From the NCBI GenBank assembly GCA_964481165.1, contig CAYZYC010000026.1:1-27088 (forward strand): a stretch of 27,088 nt of DNA, given 5' to 3'. A program made the translations under genes and the position numbers. The notes below the pieces were generated by a model that saw only the letters and a program-made list of their open reading frames with translations, ran no database searches and had not been told where the DNA came from. Positions 13,788 to 21,718 of this stretch are shown one piece after another. Numbering within the stretch: position 1 is the first letter of the stretch; the number at the start of each line of letters is the position of its first letter. This DNA is from Zeimonas sp964481165. Lineage in GTDB: Bacteria; Pseudomonadota; Gammaproteobacteria; Burkholderiales; Burkholderiaceae_E.

Positions 13788-16673
13788 ATGAAAATCGAAG
13801 ACCTGCTCGCCGCCCTCCCGGAACAGGAAGTCACCACCGACGTCCTGCGCGAAAAGTACGCGAAGGGGGACGAATCCAGCGCACACGACGTACGCAAGCG
13901 GGTGGCGCGTGCGCTCGCTTCGGTCGAGACCGAGGCGCTGCGCGAGCACTGGGAAAGCGAGTTTCTCTGGGCGATGGAGCACGGCTTCGTGCCGGCCGGG
14001 CGGATCAACTCCGCCGCCGGCACCGAGATCCGGGCGACGCTGATCAACTGCTTCGTGCAGCCGATCGGAGACGCCGTGTGGGGACACGACGCCGACGGCA
14101 CCCCCGGCATCTATGCGGCGTTGCAGGAAGCCGCCGAGACGATGCGTCGCGGCGGCGGCGTGGGCTACGATTTCTCGGCGATCCGTCCGCGCGGGGCGCT
14201 GGTTCGCGGCACCCTGTCGCGCGCCTCGGGCCCGGTGTCGTACATGCGCGTCTTCGACAAGTCGTGCGAGACGCTCGAGTCGGCCGGTTCGCGCCGCGGC
14301 GCGCAGATGGGCGTGATGCGCGTCGACCACCCCGACGTCGAGGAGTTCATCGGCGCGAAGAACGACGGCTCGCTGTCGAACTTCAACATGTCGGTCGCCG
14401 TGACCGACGAGTTCATGCGCGCGGTCGAGGCCGACGGCGAATTCGATCTCGTGCACACCGTGCAGCCCTTCGACGACAACGGGCTCGGCCAGCGCGACGG
14501 CAACTGGATCTACCGCACGGTTCGCGCGCGCGACCTGTGGGACCAGATCATGGCCTCCACGTACGACCACGCCGAACCCGGCGTCATCTTCATCGACCGG
14601 GTCAACCGTGACAACAACCTGTCGTACTGCGAAACGATCTCCGCGAGCAACCCCTGCGGCGAGCAGTTCCTGCCCCCCTACGGCTGCTGCGATCTCGGCA
14701 GCCTGAACCTCACGCGCTTCATCGTCGATCCGTTCGGCGAGTCGCCGTCGTTCGACTTCGAGCGTTTCCGCCGCACGGTGGCGATCTCGGTGCGCGCGCT
14801 CGACAACGTGCTCGACCTCACGCTGTGGCCGCTCGAGGCGCAGGAGCGCGAAGCGCAGGCCAAGCGCCGTATCGGGCTGGGCTTCACCGGCCTGGGCAAC
14901 GCGCTCACGATGCTCAAGCTGCGCTACGACACCGACGAGGCGCGCGCCTTCGCCGCACGCATCGCGCAGTCGATGCGCGACGTCGCCTACGAAGCGTCGG
15001 TCGAGCTCGCGATCGAGCGCGGCGCCTTCCCGCTGTTCGATGCCGATCAGTGGCTCGCCGAGCCGCACGCTGCGTCGCGCCTGCCCGAGGCGCTGAAGGA
15101 GCGCGTGCGCGAGCACGGCATCCGCAACTCGCACCTGCTGTCGATCGCGCCCACCGGAACGATCTCGATCGCCTTCGCCGGAAACGCCTCCGGCGGCATC
15201 GAGCCGGCGTTCTCGTGGACGTACACGCGCCGCAAGCGCATGCCCGACGGCACGCGACAGGAATACGAGGTCGAGGACTTCGCCTACCGGATGTGGCGTC
15301 ACCTCGGGCACGACACGAACGCGCTGCCCGAGTATTTCGTGTCGGCGATGCAGATCTCGGCGATCGATCACATGCGCATGAGCGCTGCGGTGCAGCCGTA
15401 CATCGACTCGGCGATCAGCAAGACGGTCAACGTCGCCGAAGACTACCCGTACGAAGAATTCAAGACGCTGTATTTCGAAGCCTGGCGCGCAGGCCTGAAG
15501 GGCATCACCACCTACCGCCCGAACAGCGTCATCGGCTCGGTGCTCAGCGTCGCGCCGTCGGCGAGTGCACAGCAGCCGCAGGATCTGCGCGTACCGGAGG
15601 AGTCCGACCGGCGCCTGCGCATCGATCGCGTGCCGCAGCCGGCGCTGTCGTCGCTGGTCTGGCCGAGCCGCCCGAAACTGCCCGGCGGAAACCTCGCGTA
15701 TTCGTACATGGTCGAGCCGCTCGACAAGCGGGCGTCGTTCTGCATCTTCATCGGCCAGACCGAGGAATCGAATCCGGGCGCCGACGGCAGCACCGGCCGC
15801 ACCGTTCCGTTCGAGACCTGGGTTAACGGCAACGAGCAGCCGCGCGGCCTGGGCGCGATCGCCAAGGCGCTGTCGATGGACATGCGCTCGAACGACCGCG
15901 CGTGGCTGAAGATGAAGCTCGACGCACTGGCGCGCACGCGCGACGAGCAGCCGCTGCAGATGCCCTTCCCGCCCGACGGCGAGGTGCGCTGGACGCCGGG
16001 CATCGTCGCCGGCTTCGCCGAGATCGTGCGCCACCGCTGCGAGGAGCTCGGCGTGTTCGAGTCGCTCGACTCGCAGCCGTCGCCGATGGTCGACGCGATG
16101 ATGTTCCGCAAGGAACCGAAGTCGGGGCCGCTGGGCACGCTGTCGTGGACGGCCGACGTCGCCAACGGCGCCACCAATGACGACTTCGTCATCGGCGTGA
16201 AGGAACTGCAGCTGCCCGACGGCACGCGTCGTCCGTACTCGATCTGGCTGTCGGGCGACTATCCGCGCGCCCTCGATGGGCTGGCCAAGCTGCTGTCGAT
16301 CGACATGCATCTCATCGACGTCAACTGGATCGGCCTGAAACTGCAGAAGCTGCTGAACTTCGGCGAGCTCAACGGATCGTTCTGGGCGCAGGTGCCCGGC
16401 GAGTCGCGCCAGCAGGTATGGCCGAGCACGGTGGCCTACCTCGCCGCGCTGATCCTGCACCGGTACAAGGTGCTCGGACTGCTCGACGGCGAAGGCCGCG
16501 CGATCGGCGGAGCCGGAGCGCTGGCGCTGCCCGATCGCGAACCCGAGGCGGCAACGACCGACTCGCCGCTGATCGCCGGGCAGGCGTGCCCGAGTTGCGG
16601 CGCGCACGCGTACATCCGCCGCGACGGATGCATGTTCTGCACGGCCTGCGGGCACCAGGGCGAGTGCGGCTGA
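13788..16673 (+). CDS. nrdJ: Adenosylcobalamin-dependent (class II) ribonucleotide reductase
   Basis: Reduces ribonucleotides to deoxyribonucleotides using a B12-derived radical, without needing or being damaged by oxygen. It has 961 residues in one chain. The thiyl-radical Cys290 lies in NPCGEQ with Asn288 and Glu292; the redox pair is Cys88 (NCF) and Cys301 (GCC, 11 residues after Cys290 as in Thermotoga NrdJ). PTGTIS (455-460) and TTYRPNS (574-580) are RNR core motifs. Two mutually similar domains follow (about 651-757 and 799-899), of the RNR-associated TSCPD type. The C-terminus has a zinc-ribbon-like cysteine set (934, 937, 948, 951, 954, 960) that may relay reducing equivalents. The last 10 nt overlap the response regulator gene. 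No other RNR class is in the window. Confidence 0.96.
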   Translation: MKIEDLLAALPEQEVTTDVLREKYAKGDESSAHDVRKRVARALASVETEALREHWESEFLWAMEHGFVPAGRINSAAGTEIRATLINCFVQPIGDAVWGHDADGTPGIYAALQEAAETMRRGGGVGYDFSAIRPRGALVRGTLSRASGPVSYMRVFDKSCETLESAGSRRGAQMGVMRVDHPDVEEFIGAKNDGSLSNFNMSVAVTDEFMRAVEADGEFDLVHTVQPFDDNGLGQRDGNWIYRTVRARDLWDQIMASTYDHAEPGVIFIDRVNRDNNLSYCETISASNPCGEQFLPPYGCCDLGSLNLTRFIVDPFGESPSFDFERFRRTVAISVRALDNVLDLTLWPLEAQEREAQAKRRIGLGFTGLGNALTMLKLRYDTDEARAFAARIAQSMRDVAYEASVELAIERGAFPLFDADQWLAEPHAASRLPEALKERVREHGIRNSHLLSIAPTGTISIAFAGNASGGIEPAFSWTYTRRKRMPDGTRQEYEVEDFAYRMWRHLGHDTNALPEYFVSAMQISAIDHMRMSAAVQPYIDSAISKTVNVAEDYPYEEFKTLYFEAWRAGLKGITTYRPNSVIGSVLSVAPSASAQQPQDLRVPEESDRRLRIDRVPQPALSSLVWPSRPKLPGGNLAYSYMVEPLDKRASFCIFIGQTEESNPGADGSTGRTVPFETWVNGNEQPRGLGAIAKALSMDMRSNDRAWLKMKLDALARTRDEQPLQMPFPPDGEVRWTPGIVAGFAEIVRHRCEELGVFESLDSQPSPMVDAMMFRKEPKSGPLGTLSWTADVANGATNDDFVIGVKELQLPDGTRRPYSIWLSGDYPRALDGLAKLLSIDMHLIDVNWIGLKLQKLLNFGELNGSFWAQVPGESRQQVWPSTVAYLAALILHRYKVLGLLDGEGRAIGGAGALALPDREPEAATTDSPLIAGQACPSCGAHAYIRRDGCMFCTACGHQGECG

Positions 16674-17422
16674 AGACCGGCGCCGAGCGCATCCTGGTCG
16701 TCGACGACGAGGAGGACATCCGCGAACTCCTCGCGAACTACCTGGGGAACTTCGGTTTCGAAGTCACCACGGTAGCCGACGGGAACGCGATGCGCGCGCA
16801 CCTCGCCGAATGCCGCACCGACCTGGTGCTGCTCGATCTCGGGCTGCCGGGCGAAGACGGGCTGGTCCTCGCGCGCGAGCTGCGCGAACGCGAGGACGCG
16901 CCGGGCATCGTCATCGTCACCGGACGCGGCCAGCCGGTCGATCGCATCATCGGCCTCGAACTCGGCGCCGACGACTACATCGCCAAGCCCTTCGACCTGC
17001 GCGAACTGGTCGCCCGCGTGCGCAGCGTCCTGCGCCGCGTTCGCGGGGACGCCGGCGGCGCGTCGGCCGGGTCGCCGGCGGAGCGTTTCGAGTTCGACGG
17101 ATGGCGGATCGACTTCGCTTCGCGTTCGCTGGTGCGTGCCGACGGCGAACCGGTCGCGCTGACGACCGGCGAGTTCGACCTGCTGGCCACCTTCGTGCGC
17201 AACCCGAATCGTGCGTTGAGCCGCGACCAGTTGATGGATCGGTTGTACCGGCGCGAAGCCGGGCCTTTCGATCGGGCGATCGACGTACAGGTCGGCCGCC
17301 TGCGCCGCAAGATCGAACGCGATCCGGCCGAACCGGAATTGATCAAGTCGGTGCGCGGCGTCGGATACCTGTTCGCGGCACGCGTCACGCCGTCTTCCGG
17401 AGCGGACCTTGGACTTCGCTGA
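16664..17422 (+). CDS. OmpR-family response regulator
   Basis: A two-component DNA-binding regulator of 252 residues. The receiver (about 8-122) has the acidic pair Asp14-Asp15, phospho-acceptor Asp58 in LLDLGLPGEDG, a Thr switch in IVTGRG, and Lys in YIAKPF. The C-terminal winged helix (about 145-245) includes LTTGEFDLLATF, RRKIERDP and IKSVRGVGYLF. No ATG is available at the N-terminus; GTG at 16664 gives MRLKTGAERILVVDDEED and starts inside the last codons of nrdJ. The 3' end overlaps the hybrid kinase gene by 14 nt, so that kinase is its probable partner. Close relatives include TorR/ArcA-like regulators, but specificity cannot be judged. Confidence 0.93.
   Translation: MRLKTGAERILVVDDEEDIRELLANYLGNFGFEVTTVADGNAMRAHLAECRTDLVLLDLGLPGEDGLVLARELREREDAPGIVIVTGRGQPVDRIIGLELGADDYIAKPFDLRELVARVRSVLRRVRGDAGGASAGSPAERFEFDGWRIDFASRSLVRADGEPVALTTGEFDLLATFVRNPNRALSRDQLMDRLYRREAGPFDRAIDVQVGRLRRKIERDPAEPELIKSVRGVGYLFAARVTPSSGADLGLR
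17399..17402 (+). promoter_or_regulatory. Ribosome-binding site that decides the TTG start of the hybrid kinase
   Basis: GGAG lies six nucleotides before TTG (17409), inside the 3' end of the response regulator gene. No ATG or GTG between there and the PAS domain has comparable spacing. The location implies coupling to translation of the regulator. Confidence 0.65.
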
Positions 17423-19517
17423 TCCCGGATTGCCGCACGCGGGCGCCGATCCTGTCGACGAATTCGGTGCGGAGGTGTACCGGCAGATCTTCCGGACGGC
17501 TTCCGACGCGATGCTGATCATTTCCGCAGCCGACGGCTGCATTCGCGTGGCCAACGAAGGCAGCGCGCGACTGTTCGGGTTCACGACGCAGGAATTGGTC
17601 GGTCGCTCGATCGAGGACCTGATACCGCAGCGTTTTCGCGACGCGCACGTCCAGCACCGTGCGCGCTACGGCGCGGCACCCACGTCGCGGCCGATGGGCA
17701 TGAACCTCGCGTTGTCGGCGTGTCACCGCGACGGGCACGAATTCCCGGTCGAGATCAGCCTGAGCCCGGTACGCTTCGGCGACACGCAACTCGTGTTCGC
17801 CAGCGTGCGCGACGTCGGCAGCCTGCAGCGCGCGCAGGACCTCATCGTGCGCGCGCGCCAGTCCAACGCGGTTTCCGGATTCGGGCGGCTCGCGCTCGCG
17901 AGCAAGGACCTGCGCCAGATCCAGCATCAGGCGTGCGAGCTGATCGAATCGCACCTCGGCGTCGACTTCGCGCTTGCCGCACGCTGCGAACTGACCGGGA
18001 ACCGGCTCCGCGCCGAGTCGAGCGTCGGCTTCGACGAGTACACGCTCGCCCGCACGCTGAGTCGCCTCGGCGAACGGCTCGGCGAACGGGCGCACCGGCT
18101 GCTCGACCGGCCGATGCTGATCGAGTACGAACGCGCTTCGCCGTGCACGGCTTCCGACGACGCGCCGAAGGTGATGCAGAGCGCGCTGCTGTGCGCGATA
18201 CCGGGCGAGGAAAGCGATTGCCTCGGGCTGTTGCTGGCGGGTTCGCGCGAAGCGCGCAGTTTCACGCGCGACGACAGCAACTTCGTGCAGGCGCTGGCCA
18301 ACACGATCGGCGCGGCGCTGCAACGCGAGCGCACCGAGGAGCGCCTGTTCCAGTCGCAGCGACTCGAGGCCCTCGGGCAACTGACCGGCGGCGTGGCGCA
18401 CGATTTCAACAACCTGCTCACCGTGGTGTCGGGCAACCTGCAGATGCTCGAGGAGCGGACGCAGGACGACCCGCTCGCCGCGCGCCTGGTCAAGGCGGCG
18501 ATGCGGGCAACCGGACGCGGCGCCGACCTGACGCGCAAGCTGCTGGCCTTTTCGCGACGGCAGACGCTGCAACCGCGTTCGATCGACGTGTCCGCCCTGC
18601 TCGACTCGCTGGGCGACGTCCTGCGACGCACGCTCGGCGCACAGATCGACGTGCGCATGCACGTCGAGCCCGGGCTTCCGGCGGTGCGCGCGGATCCGGG
18701 CATGCTCGACACCGCGCTGCTGAACCTGGCGGTCAACGCGCGCGACGCCATGCCGGACGGCGGAAGGCTGTCGCTGGAAGCGCGACTCGTCGACGCCTCG
18801 GAGGCGTCGACGGCGCCGACGGCGTCGGGAGACAGCCTGGCGCCGGGGCGCTACGTGCGCCTGGCCGTTACCGACACGGGCACCGGAATGGAGCCGGACG
18901 TGCTCGCGCGCGCCTTCGAGCCGTTCTTCACGACGAAGGACAGCGGGAAGGGAAGCGGACTCGGCCTGAGTCTCGTCTACGGATTCGCCAGGCAGTCGGG
19001 GGGCCACGTCGACGTGCGCAGCGTGCCCGGCGGGGGCACCTCGATCGGCCTGTACCTGCCGATCGACGAGTCGCCGGCGCAGTCCGCGCCCAGGCAGCGC
19101 GAGGCAGGTTACCGCGGAGGCTACGAAACGATTCTCGTCGTCGAGGACGACGACGAAGTGCGCGAAGTCGCAGTCGGCTTCCTGCGAAAGCTCGGCTATC
19201 GCGTGCTGCAGGCGACCGATGCGCCGCACGCGCTTTCGCTGCTCGACGTCGAACCCGGCGTCGAACTGCTCTTCAGCGACGTGCTGCTGCGCGGCGAAGT
19301 CAACGGCCCCGCGCTGGCACGCGAGGCGCTGCGCCGTCGACCCGAAATGCGGGTGGTCTTCACCTCGGGCCATGCGCCCGAGGCGCTGCCGTCACGCGAG
19401 TTGCTGCTCGGCGCCGAGTTGCTCGCCAAGCCGTACCGGATCGACCAGCTCGCGCGCATGTTGCGCCGCACGCTCGATGCGGAGCGCGGCACGGCGGACA
19501 CGCCGGCCGCAGGCTGA
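17409..19517 (+). CDS. Cytoplasmic PAS-GAF hybrid sensor histidine kinase
   Basis: A sensor kinase of 702 residues with no transmembrane segment, hence cytoplasmic. Order: PAS (about 23-140), GAF-like domain (about 165-305), HisKA dimerisation domain with the phospho-acceptor His331 in GGVAHDFNNLL, HATPase (N box NLAVNARDA 439-447, G1 DTGTGM 489-494, GKGSGLGLS), and a C-terminal receiver (573-695) with Asp624 (LFSDVLL), Thr in FTSGH and Lys in LAKPY. The HisKA/HATPase type is that of NtrB/FixL-like kinases. TTG at 17409 is preferred because of the GGAG upstream. The attached receiver might act as a phosphate sink or compete with the neighbouring OmpR-type regulator. The signal is unknown; the PAS keeps a FixL-like H-x5-RY pattern (His80, Arg86) but not the distal Arg. 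Confidence 0.93.
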   Translation: MDFADPGLPHAGADPVDEFGAEVYRQIFRTASDAMLIISAADGCIRVANEGSARLFGFTTQELVGRSIEDLIPQRFRDAHVQHRARYGAAPTSRPMGMNLALSACHRDGHEFPVEISLSPVRFGDTQLVFASVRDVGSLQRAQDLIVRARQSNAVSGFGRLALASKDLRQIQHQACELIESHLGVDFALAARCELTGNRLRAESSVGFDEYTLARTLSRLGERLGERAHRLLDRPMLIEYERASPCTASDDAPKVMQSALLCAIPGEESDCLGLLLAGSREARSFTRDDSNFVQALANTIGAALQRERTEERLFQSQRLEALGQLTGGVAHDFNNLLTVVSGNLQMLEERTQDDPLAARLVKAAMRATGRGADLTRKLLAFSRRQTLQPRSIDVSALLDSLGDVLRRTLGAQIDVRMHVEPGLPAVRADPGMLDTALLNLAVNARDAMPDGGRLSLEARLVDASEASTAPTASGDSLAPGRYVRLAVTDTGTGMEPDVLARAFEPFFTTKDSGKGSGLGLSLVYGFARQSGGHVDVRSVPGGGTSIGLYLPIDESPAQSAPRQREAGYRGGYETILVVEDDDEVREVAVGFLRKLGYRVLQATDAPHALSLLDVEPGVELLFSDVLLRGEVNGPALAREALRRRPEMRVVFTSGHAPEALPSRELLLGAELLAKPYRIDQLARMLRRTLDAERGTADTPAAG

Positions 19518-19522
19518 TCCTC

Positions 19523-19550
19523 CCGGCGCGCCGCCCAGCGGCCGCGCCGG
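19523..19550. terminator. Strong hairpin in the convergent gap between the kinase and fnr-like genes
   Basis: A 12-bp stem (CCGGCGCG plus CCGC, loop CCA, GCGG plus CGCGCCGG) interrupted by one bulged C. It fills most of the 50-bp gap between two convergent stop codons. No T-tract follows on either strand, so it may serve as a bidirectional pause, a Rho-assisted end, or an mRNA 3'-end stabiliser. Confidence 0.5.
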
Positions 19551-19567
19551 TCGCAGCGTCGATCGCG

Positions 19568-20335
19568 TCAGCGTGCCGCGGCGCGGCGCACGTCGCAACG
19601 GCCGATCACCGAGCGCAACGCGCCGATCGACGTGATCGAGATGTCGCGGTTTCGCACGCGGATCAGGCCCTCGGCCTGGAAGCGCGACAGGATGCGGCTC
19701 ACCGTCTCGAGCTTCAGCCCGAGCATGCTGCCGATTTCCTCGCGCGTCATGCGCAGCACGAAGCGGCTGGCGGAGAAACCGCGCGCGGACAGGCGCTGCG
19801 AAAGGTTGATCAGGAACGCAGCCAGCCGTTCTTCGGCTCGCATCGAGCCGAGCAGCAGCATCAGCGCGCGTTCGCGCTGGATCTCCGCGGCGAGCATCCG
19901 GAACAGTTCGCGCTGCAATCCGGCATCGCGCGTTGCCAGTGCGTCGAGTTCGGCGAACGGAGCCTCGACCACCTCGCTGTCCTCGAGCGCGATCGCGTCG
20001 CCGGAATACGTATCGGTGCCCAGGCCGTCGAGACCGAGCACGTCGCCGCTCATGTGAAAGCCGGTCACCTGCTCGCGCCCGTCCTCGGTCAGCAGAACCG
20101 ACTTGAACGAGCCCGCGCGAATCCCGAACAGCGCGTGGAATCCGGCGCCGTAGCGATACAGGTATTCGCCGCGACGCACGCGCCGGCGCGTGCATCCGGT
20201 GCGCGAGAGCAACGCCTCGAGTCCACAGGGCGCCGCGGGCGGCGACGTCCTGGACGGGGACACGCCCGAATCGACGACGGCGAGTGCGGGAGTCGGAGCA
20301 GACCGGGTTCGCGCATAGTCGTACTGTGTCGTCAT
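19568..20335 (-). CDS. Crp/Fnr-family transcription regulator without Fe-S cysteines
   Basis: A 255-residue regulator with a cyclic-nucleotide-binding-like beta-roll (about 50-135), a dimerisation helix (about 140-165), and a helix-turn-helix (196-220). It is close to FNR in sequence: GFHMSGDVLGLDGLG, RAEERLAAFLINLSQR, and the recognition helix LETVSRILSRF, with Glu210, Ser213 and Arg214 that read TTGAT half-sites in FNR. Only Cys37, Cys48 and Cys247 are present. The CxxC...C N-terminal set is absent, and the position of FNR Cys122 is Val, so an oxygen-labile 4Fe-4S cluster is unlikely; it may behave like FixK. The ATG at 20335 follows GGGGGAGG. It diverges from the usp gene. Confidence 0.9.
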   Translation of the reverse strand: MTTQYDYARTRSAPTPALAVVDSGVSPSRTSPPAAPCGLEALLSRTGCTRRRVRRGEYLYRYGAGFHALFGIRAGSFKSVLLTEDGREQVTGFHMSGDVLGLDGLGTDTYSGDAIALEDSEVVEAPFAELDALATRDAGLQRELFRMLAAEIQRERALMLLLGSMRAEERLAAFLINLSQRLSARGFSASRFVLRMTREEIGSMLGLKLETVSRILSRFQAEGLIRVRNRDISITSIGALRSVIGRCDVRRAAAR

Positions 20336-20432
20336 CTCTGAACCTCCCCCTTCTGCTGCCCCGGCATCTCCCGGCTTGGCACCGAATCTAGCCACGGCCC
20401 GGCGCTCCGGCATGGCAGCGGGGAAACAGCGG

Positions 20433-20448
20433 GTAACGGTTTGTAACG
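20433..20448. repeat. Direct repeat GTAACG-N4-GTAACG in front of the usp gene
   Basis: Two identical hexamers with a 10-bp period, overlapping the -35 of the predicted usp promoter. Direct repeats with one-helical-turn spacing are typical of OmpR-family binding sites. No matching copy was seen upstream of nrdJ. Confidence 0.4.
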
Positions 20449-20469
20449 AGCCGCCCGGCAGGGCAGAAT
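20441..20469 (+). promoter_or_regulatory. Possible promoter of the usp gene
   Basis: TTGTAA (20441-20446) and CAGAAT (20464-20469), spacer 17 bp, each matching four of six consensus positions. Initiation near 20476 gives a leader of about 25 nt with GGAG at 20489-20492 before the ATG. Confidence 0.45.
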
Positions 20470-20500
20470 CCGCTTGTTGGCTCATCCCGGAGACGAACCG

Positions 20501-20944
20501 ATGTACAAGCATCTGCTGGTGCCCACCGACGGATCCAAGCTTTCGAACGACGCCGTGGAGCGCGCGATCACGTTCGGAAAGGAAACCGGTGCGCGCGTCA
20601 CCGCGCTGCACGTCATGCCGGAATACATCCCGCCGGCCTTCGCCGAATTCCCGGCTGCGGGCCAGGCATCGTTCGCCGAATTCATGAAGGCAACCGAAGA
20701 AACGAGCAAGGCGATACTCGACGCGGTGCGGCAGTCGGCAGCCGCCGCCGGGGTCGAATGCGAAACGGTCGCTGTCCGCCACACGCAGCCGTATCGTGCG
20801 ATCATCGACGTCGCCACCGAGCGTGGTTGCGACCTGATCTTCATGGCCTCGCACGGACGTCGCGGACTGAGTGCCCTGGTGCTCGGCAGCGAAACCAACA
20901 AGGTGCTCACGCACTCGAACGTACCGGTGCTCGTGTTCCGCTGA
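20501..20944 (+). CDS. Universal stress protein, UspA family
   Basis: A single-domain Usp of 147 residues. It starts MYKHLLVPTDGSKLS, with the Asp in the nucleotide-binding region, and ends with ASHGRRGLSALVLGSETNKVL, the G-x2-G-x9-G-S/T pattern of ATP-binding Usps. The ATG at 20501 is preferred over an in-frame ATG at 20474 because of the GGAG eight bases upstream and the family N-terminus. It diverges from the Crp/Fnr-type regulator gene; FNR-like control of usp genes is common in bacteria facing oxygen limitation, but no clear TTGAT-N4-ATCAA site is visible in the 165-bp gap. The YqjD-like gene follows after 40 bp. Confidence 0.95.
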   Translation: MYKHLLVPTDGSKLSNDAVERAITFGKETGARVTALHVMPEYIPPAFAEFPAAGQASFAEFMKATEETSKAILDAVRQSAAAAGVECETVAVRHTQPYRAIIDVATERGCDLIFMASHGRRGLSALVLGSETNKVLTHSNVPVLVFR

Positions 20945-20984
20945 AGCAACGCAGCGCAGCCCGATTCCGAACAAGGAGAGCAAC

Positions 20985-21302
20985 ATGCATTCGATGGAAC
21001 GCGTCGAAGCCGCGCGGGATCGGCTTGCCGGCGAATTGCGCGCGCTGGTGAGCGACGCCGAGGAAATGCTCAAGGCTGCCTCGCGCCAGGGCAACGAGCA
21101 GCTGAGCGCGGTTCGCGAACGACTCGAGCGCAGCGTCAGCACCGCCAAGGACGAACTGGCCGACTTCGAGGAGGCGGTGCTCGAGCGTGCGCGCAACACG
21201 GCGCGCGAAACGAACGAGTACGTCCACGAGCACCCGTGGAACGCAGTCGGCGTCGCCGCGGGAGTCGGGCTGTTGCTCGGGCTGCTGCTCGGGCGCCGCT
21301 GA
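20985..21302 (+). CDS. YqjD/ElaB-like (DUF883) tail-anchored membrane protein
   Basis: A 105-residue protein: an amphipathic, probably coiled-coil region (about 5-75) followed by HPWNAVGVAAG and a C-terminal hydrophobic segment, GVGLLLGLLLGRR, with glycine spacing. This is the YqjD/ElaB architecture. The E. coli members are stationary-phase inner-membrane proteins that bind ribosomes through the N-terminal part. The ATG at 20985 follows AAGGAGAG with ideal spacing. The next two genes match the E. coli yqjE and yqjK order, supporting the assignment. Confidence 0.9.
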   Translation: MHSMERVEAARDRLAGELRALVSDAEEMLKAASRQGNEQLSAVRERLERSVSTAKDELADFEEAVLERARNTARETNEYVHEHPWNAVGVAAGVGLLLGLLLGRR

Positions 21303-21321
21303 AGGCGGGTCGTCCTGCCGT

Positions 21322-21327
21322 GAGGAA
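21322..21327 (+). promoter_or_regulatory. Ribosome-binding site selecting the GTG start of the YqjE-like gene
   Basis: GAGGAA lies seven nucleotides before GTG at 21335. A second in-frame GTG at 21320 overlaps this site and has only a distant GGCGGG, so 21335 is preferred. Confidence 0.5.
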
Positions 21328-21334
21328 CGATGCC

Positions 21335-21718
21335 GTGGGGCCGGATCCGGCGCCCCTGTCCGGGCGCATCCGGACCCTGGTAGCCAGCGTCCTCGACCTG
21401 GCGGGTACGCGCATGCAGCTGATGGGCACCGAGGCCGAGATCCAGCTCGGCCGGCTCGTCACGATCGCGGCGCTCGCGATCGTCGCCGTGCTGCTGCTCA
21501 CGCTCGCCGTGGCCTTCGCATCCGCACTCGTCGTCGCGGCGTTCTGGGACACGCACCCGCTCGGCGCGCTGGCAGCCGTGGCGGCGGTCCACCTGCTGGC
21601 CGCGCTGGGTTGCCTGGCCGCGTTGCGCAGCCGGCTGCGCGACGGCCCGCGCGCGTTCGAAGCGACGATCGGCGAGTTCCGTCGCGACATCGAACGGCTG
21701 CGGGCGCAGCGTCCATGA
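21335..21718 (+). CDS. YqjE-like / phage-holin-family membrane protein
   Basis: A protein of 127 residues of the group labelled phage holin family (YqjE). An amphipathic N-terminal helix with TRMQLMGTEAEIQLGRL is followed by two hydrophobic segments (about 48-72 and 78-98) joined by FWDTHP, a family hallmark, and a charged tail. Despite the name it is a chromosomal membrane protein, with no lysis genes nearby. GTG at 21335 is chosen from the GAGGAA upstream; GTG at 21320 would add five residues. The stop overlaps the next gene as ATGA. Confidence 0.87.
   Translation: MGPDPAPLSGRIRTLVASVLDLAGTRMQLMGTEAEIQLGRLVTIAALAIVAVLLLTLAVAFASALVVAAFWDTHPLGALAAVAAVHLLAALGCLAALRSRLRDGPRAFEATIGEFRRDIERLRAQRP

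Noticed and set aside
13782..16655. Long minus-strand open frame antisense to nrdJ
   Set aside because: The plus strand carries intact NrdJ motifs; the antisense frame is Arg/Ala/Val-rich with no recognisable domain.
21335..21718. Phage holin suggesting a prophage remnant
   Set aside because: The holin-family name is historical; FWDTHP and the yqjD/yqjE order identify a chromosomal membrane protein, and no phage genes are nearby.
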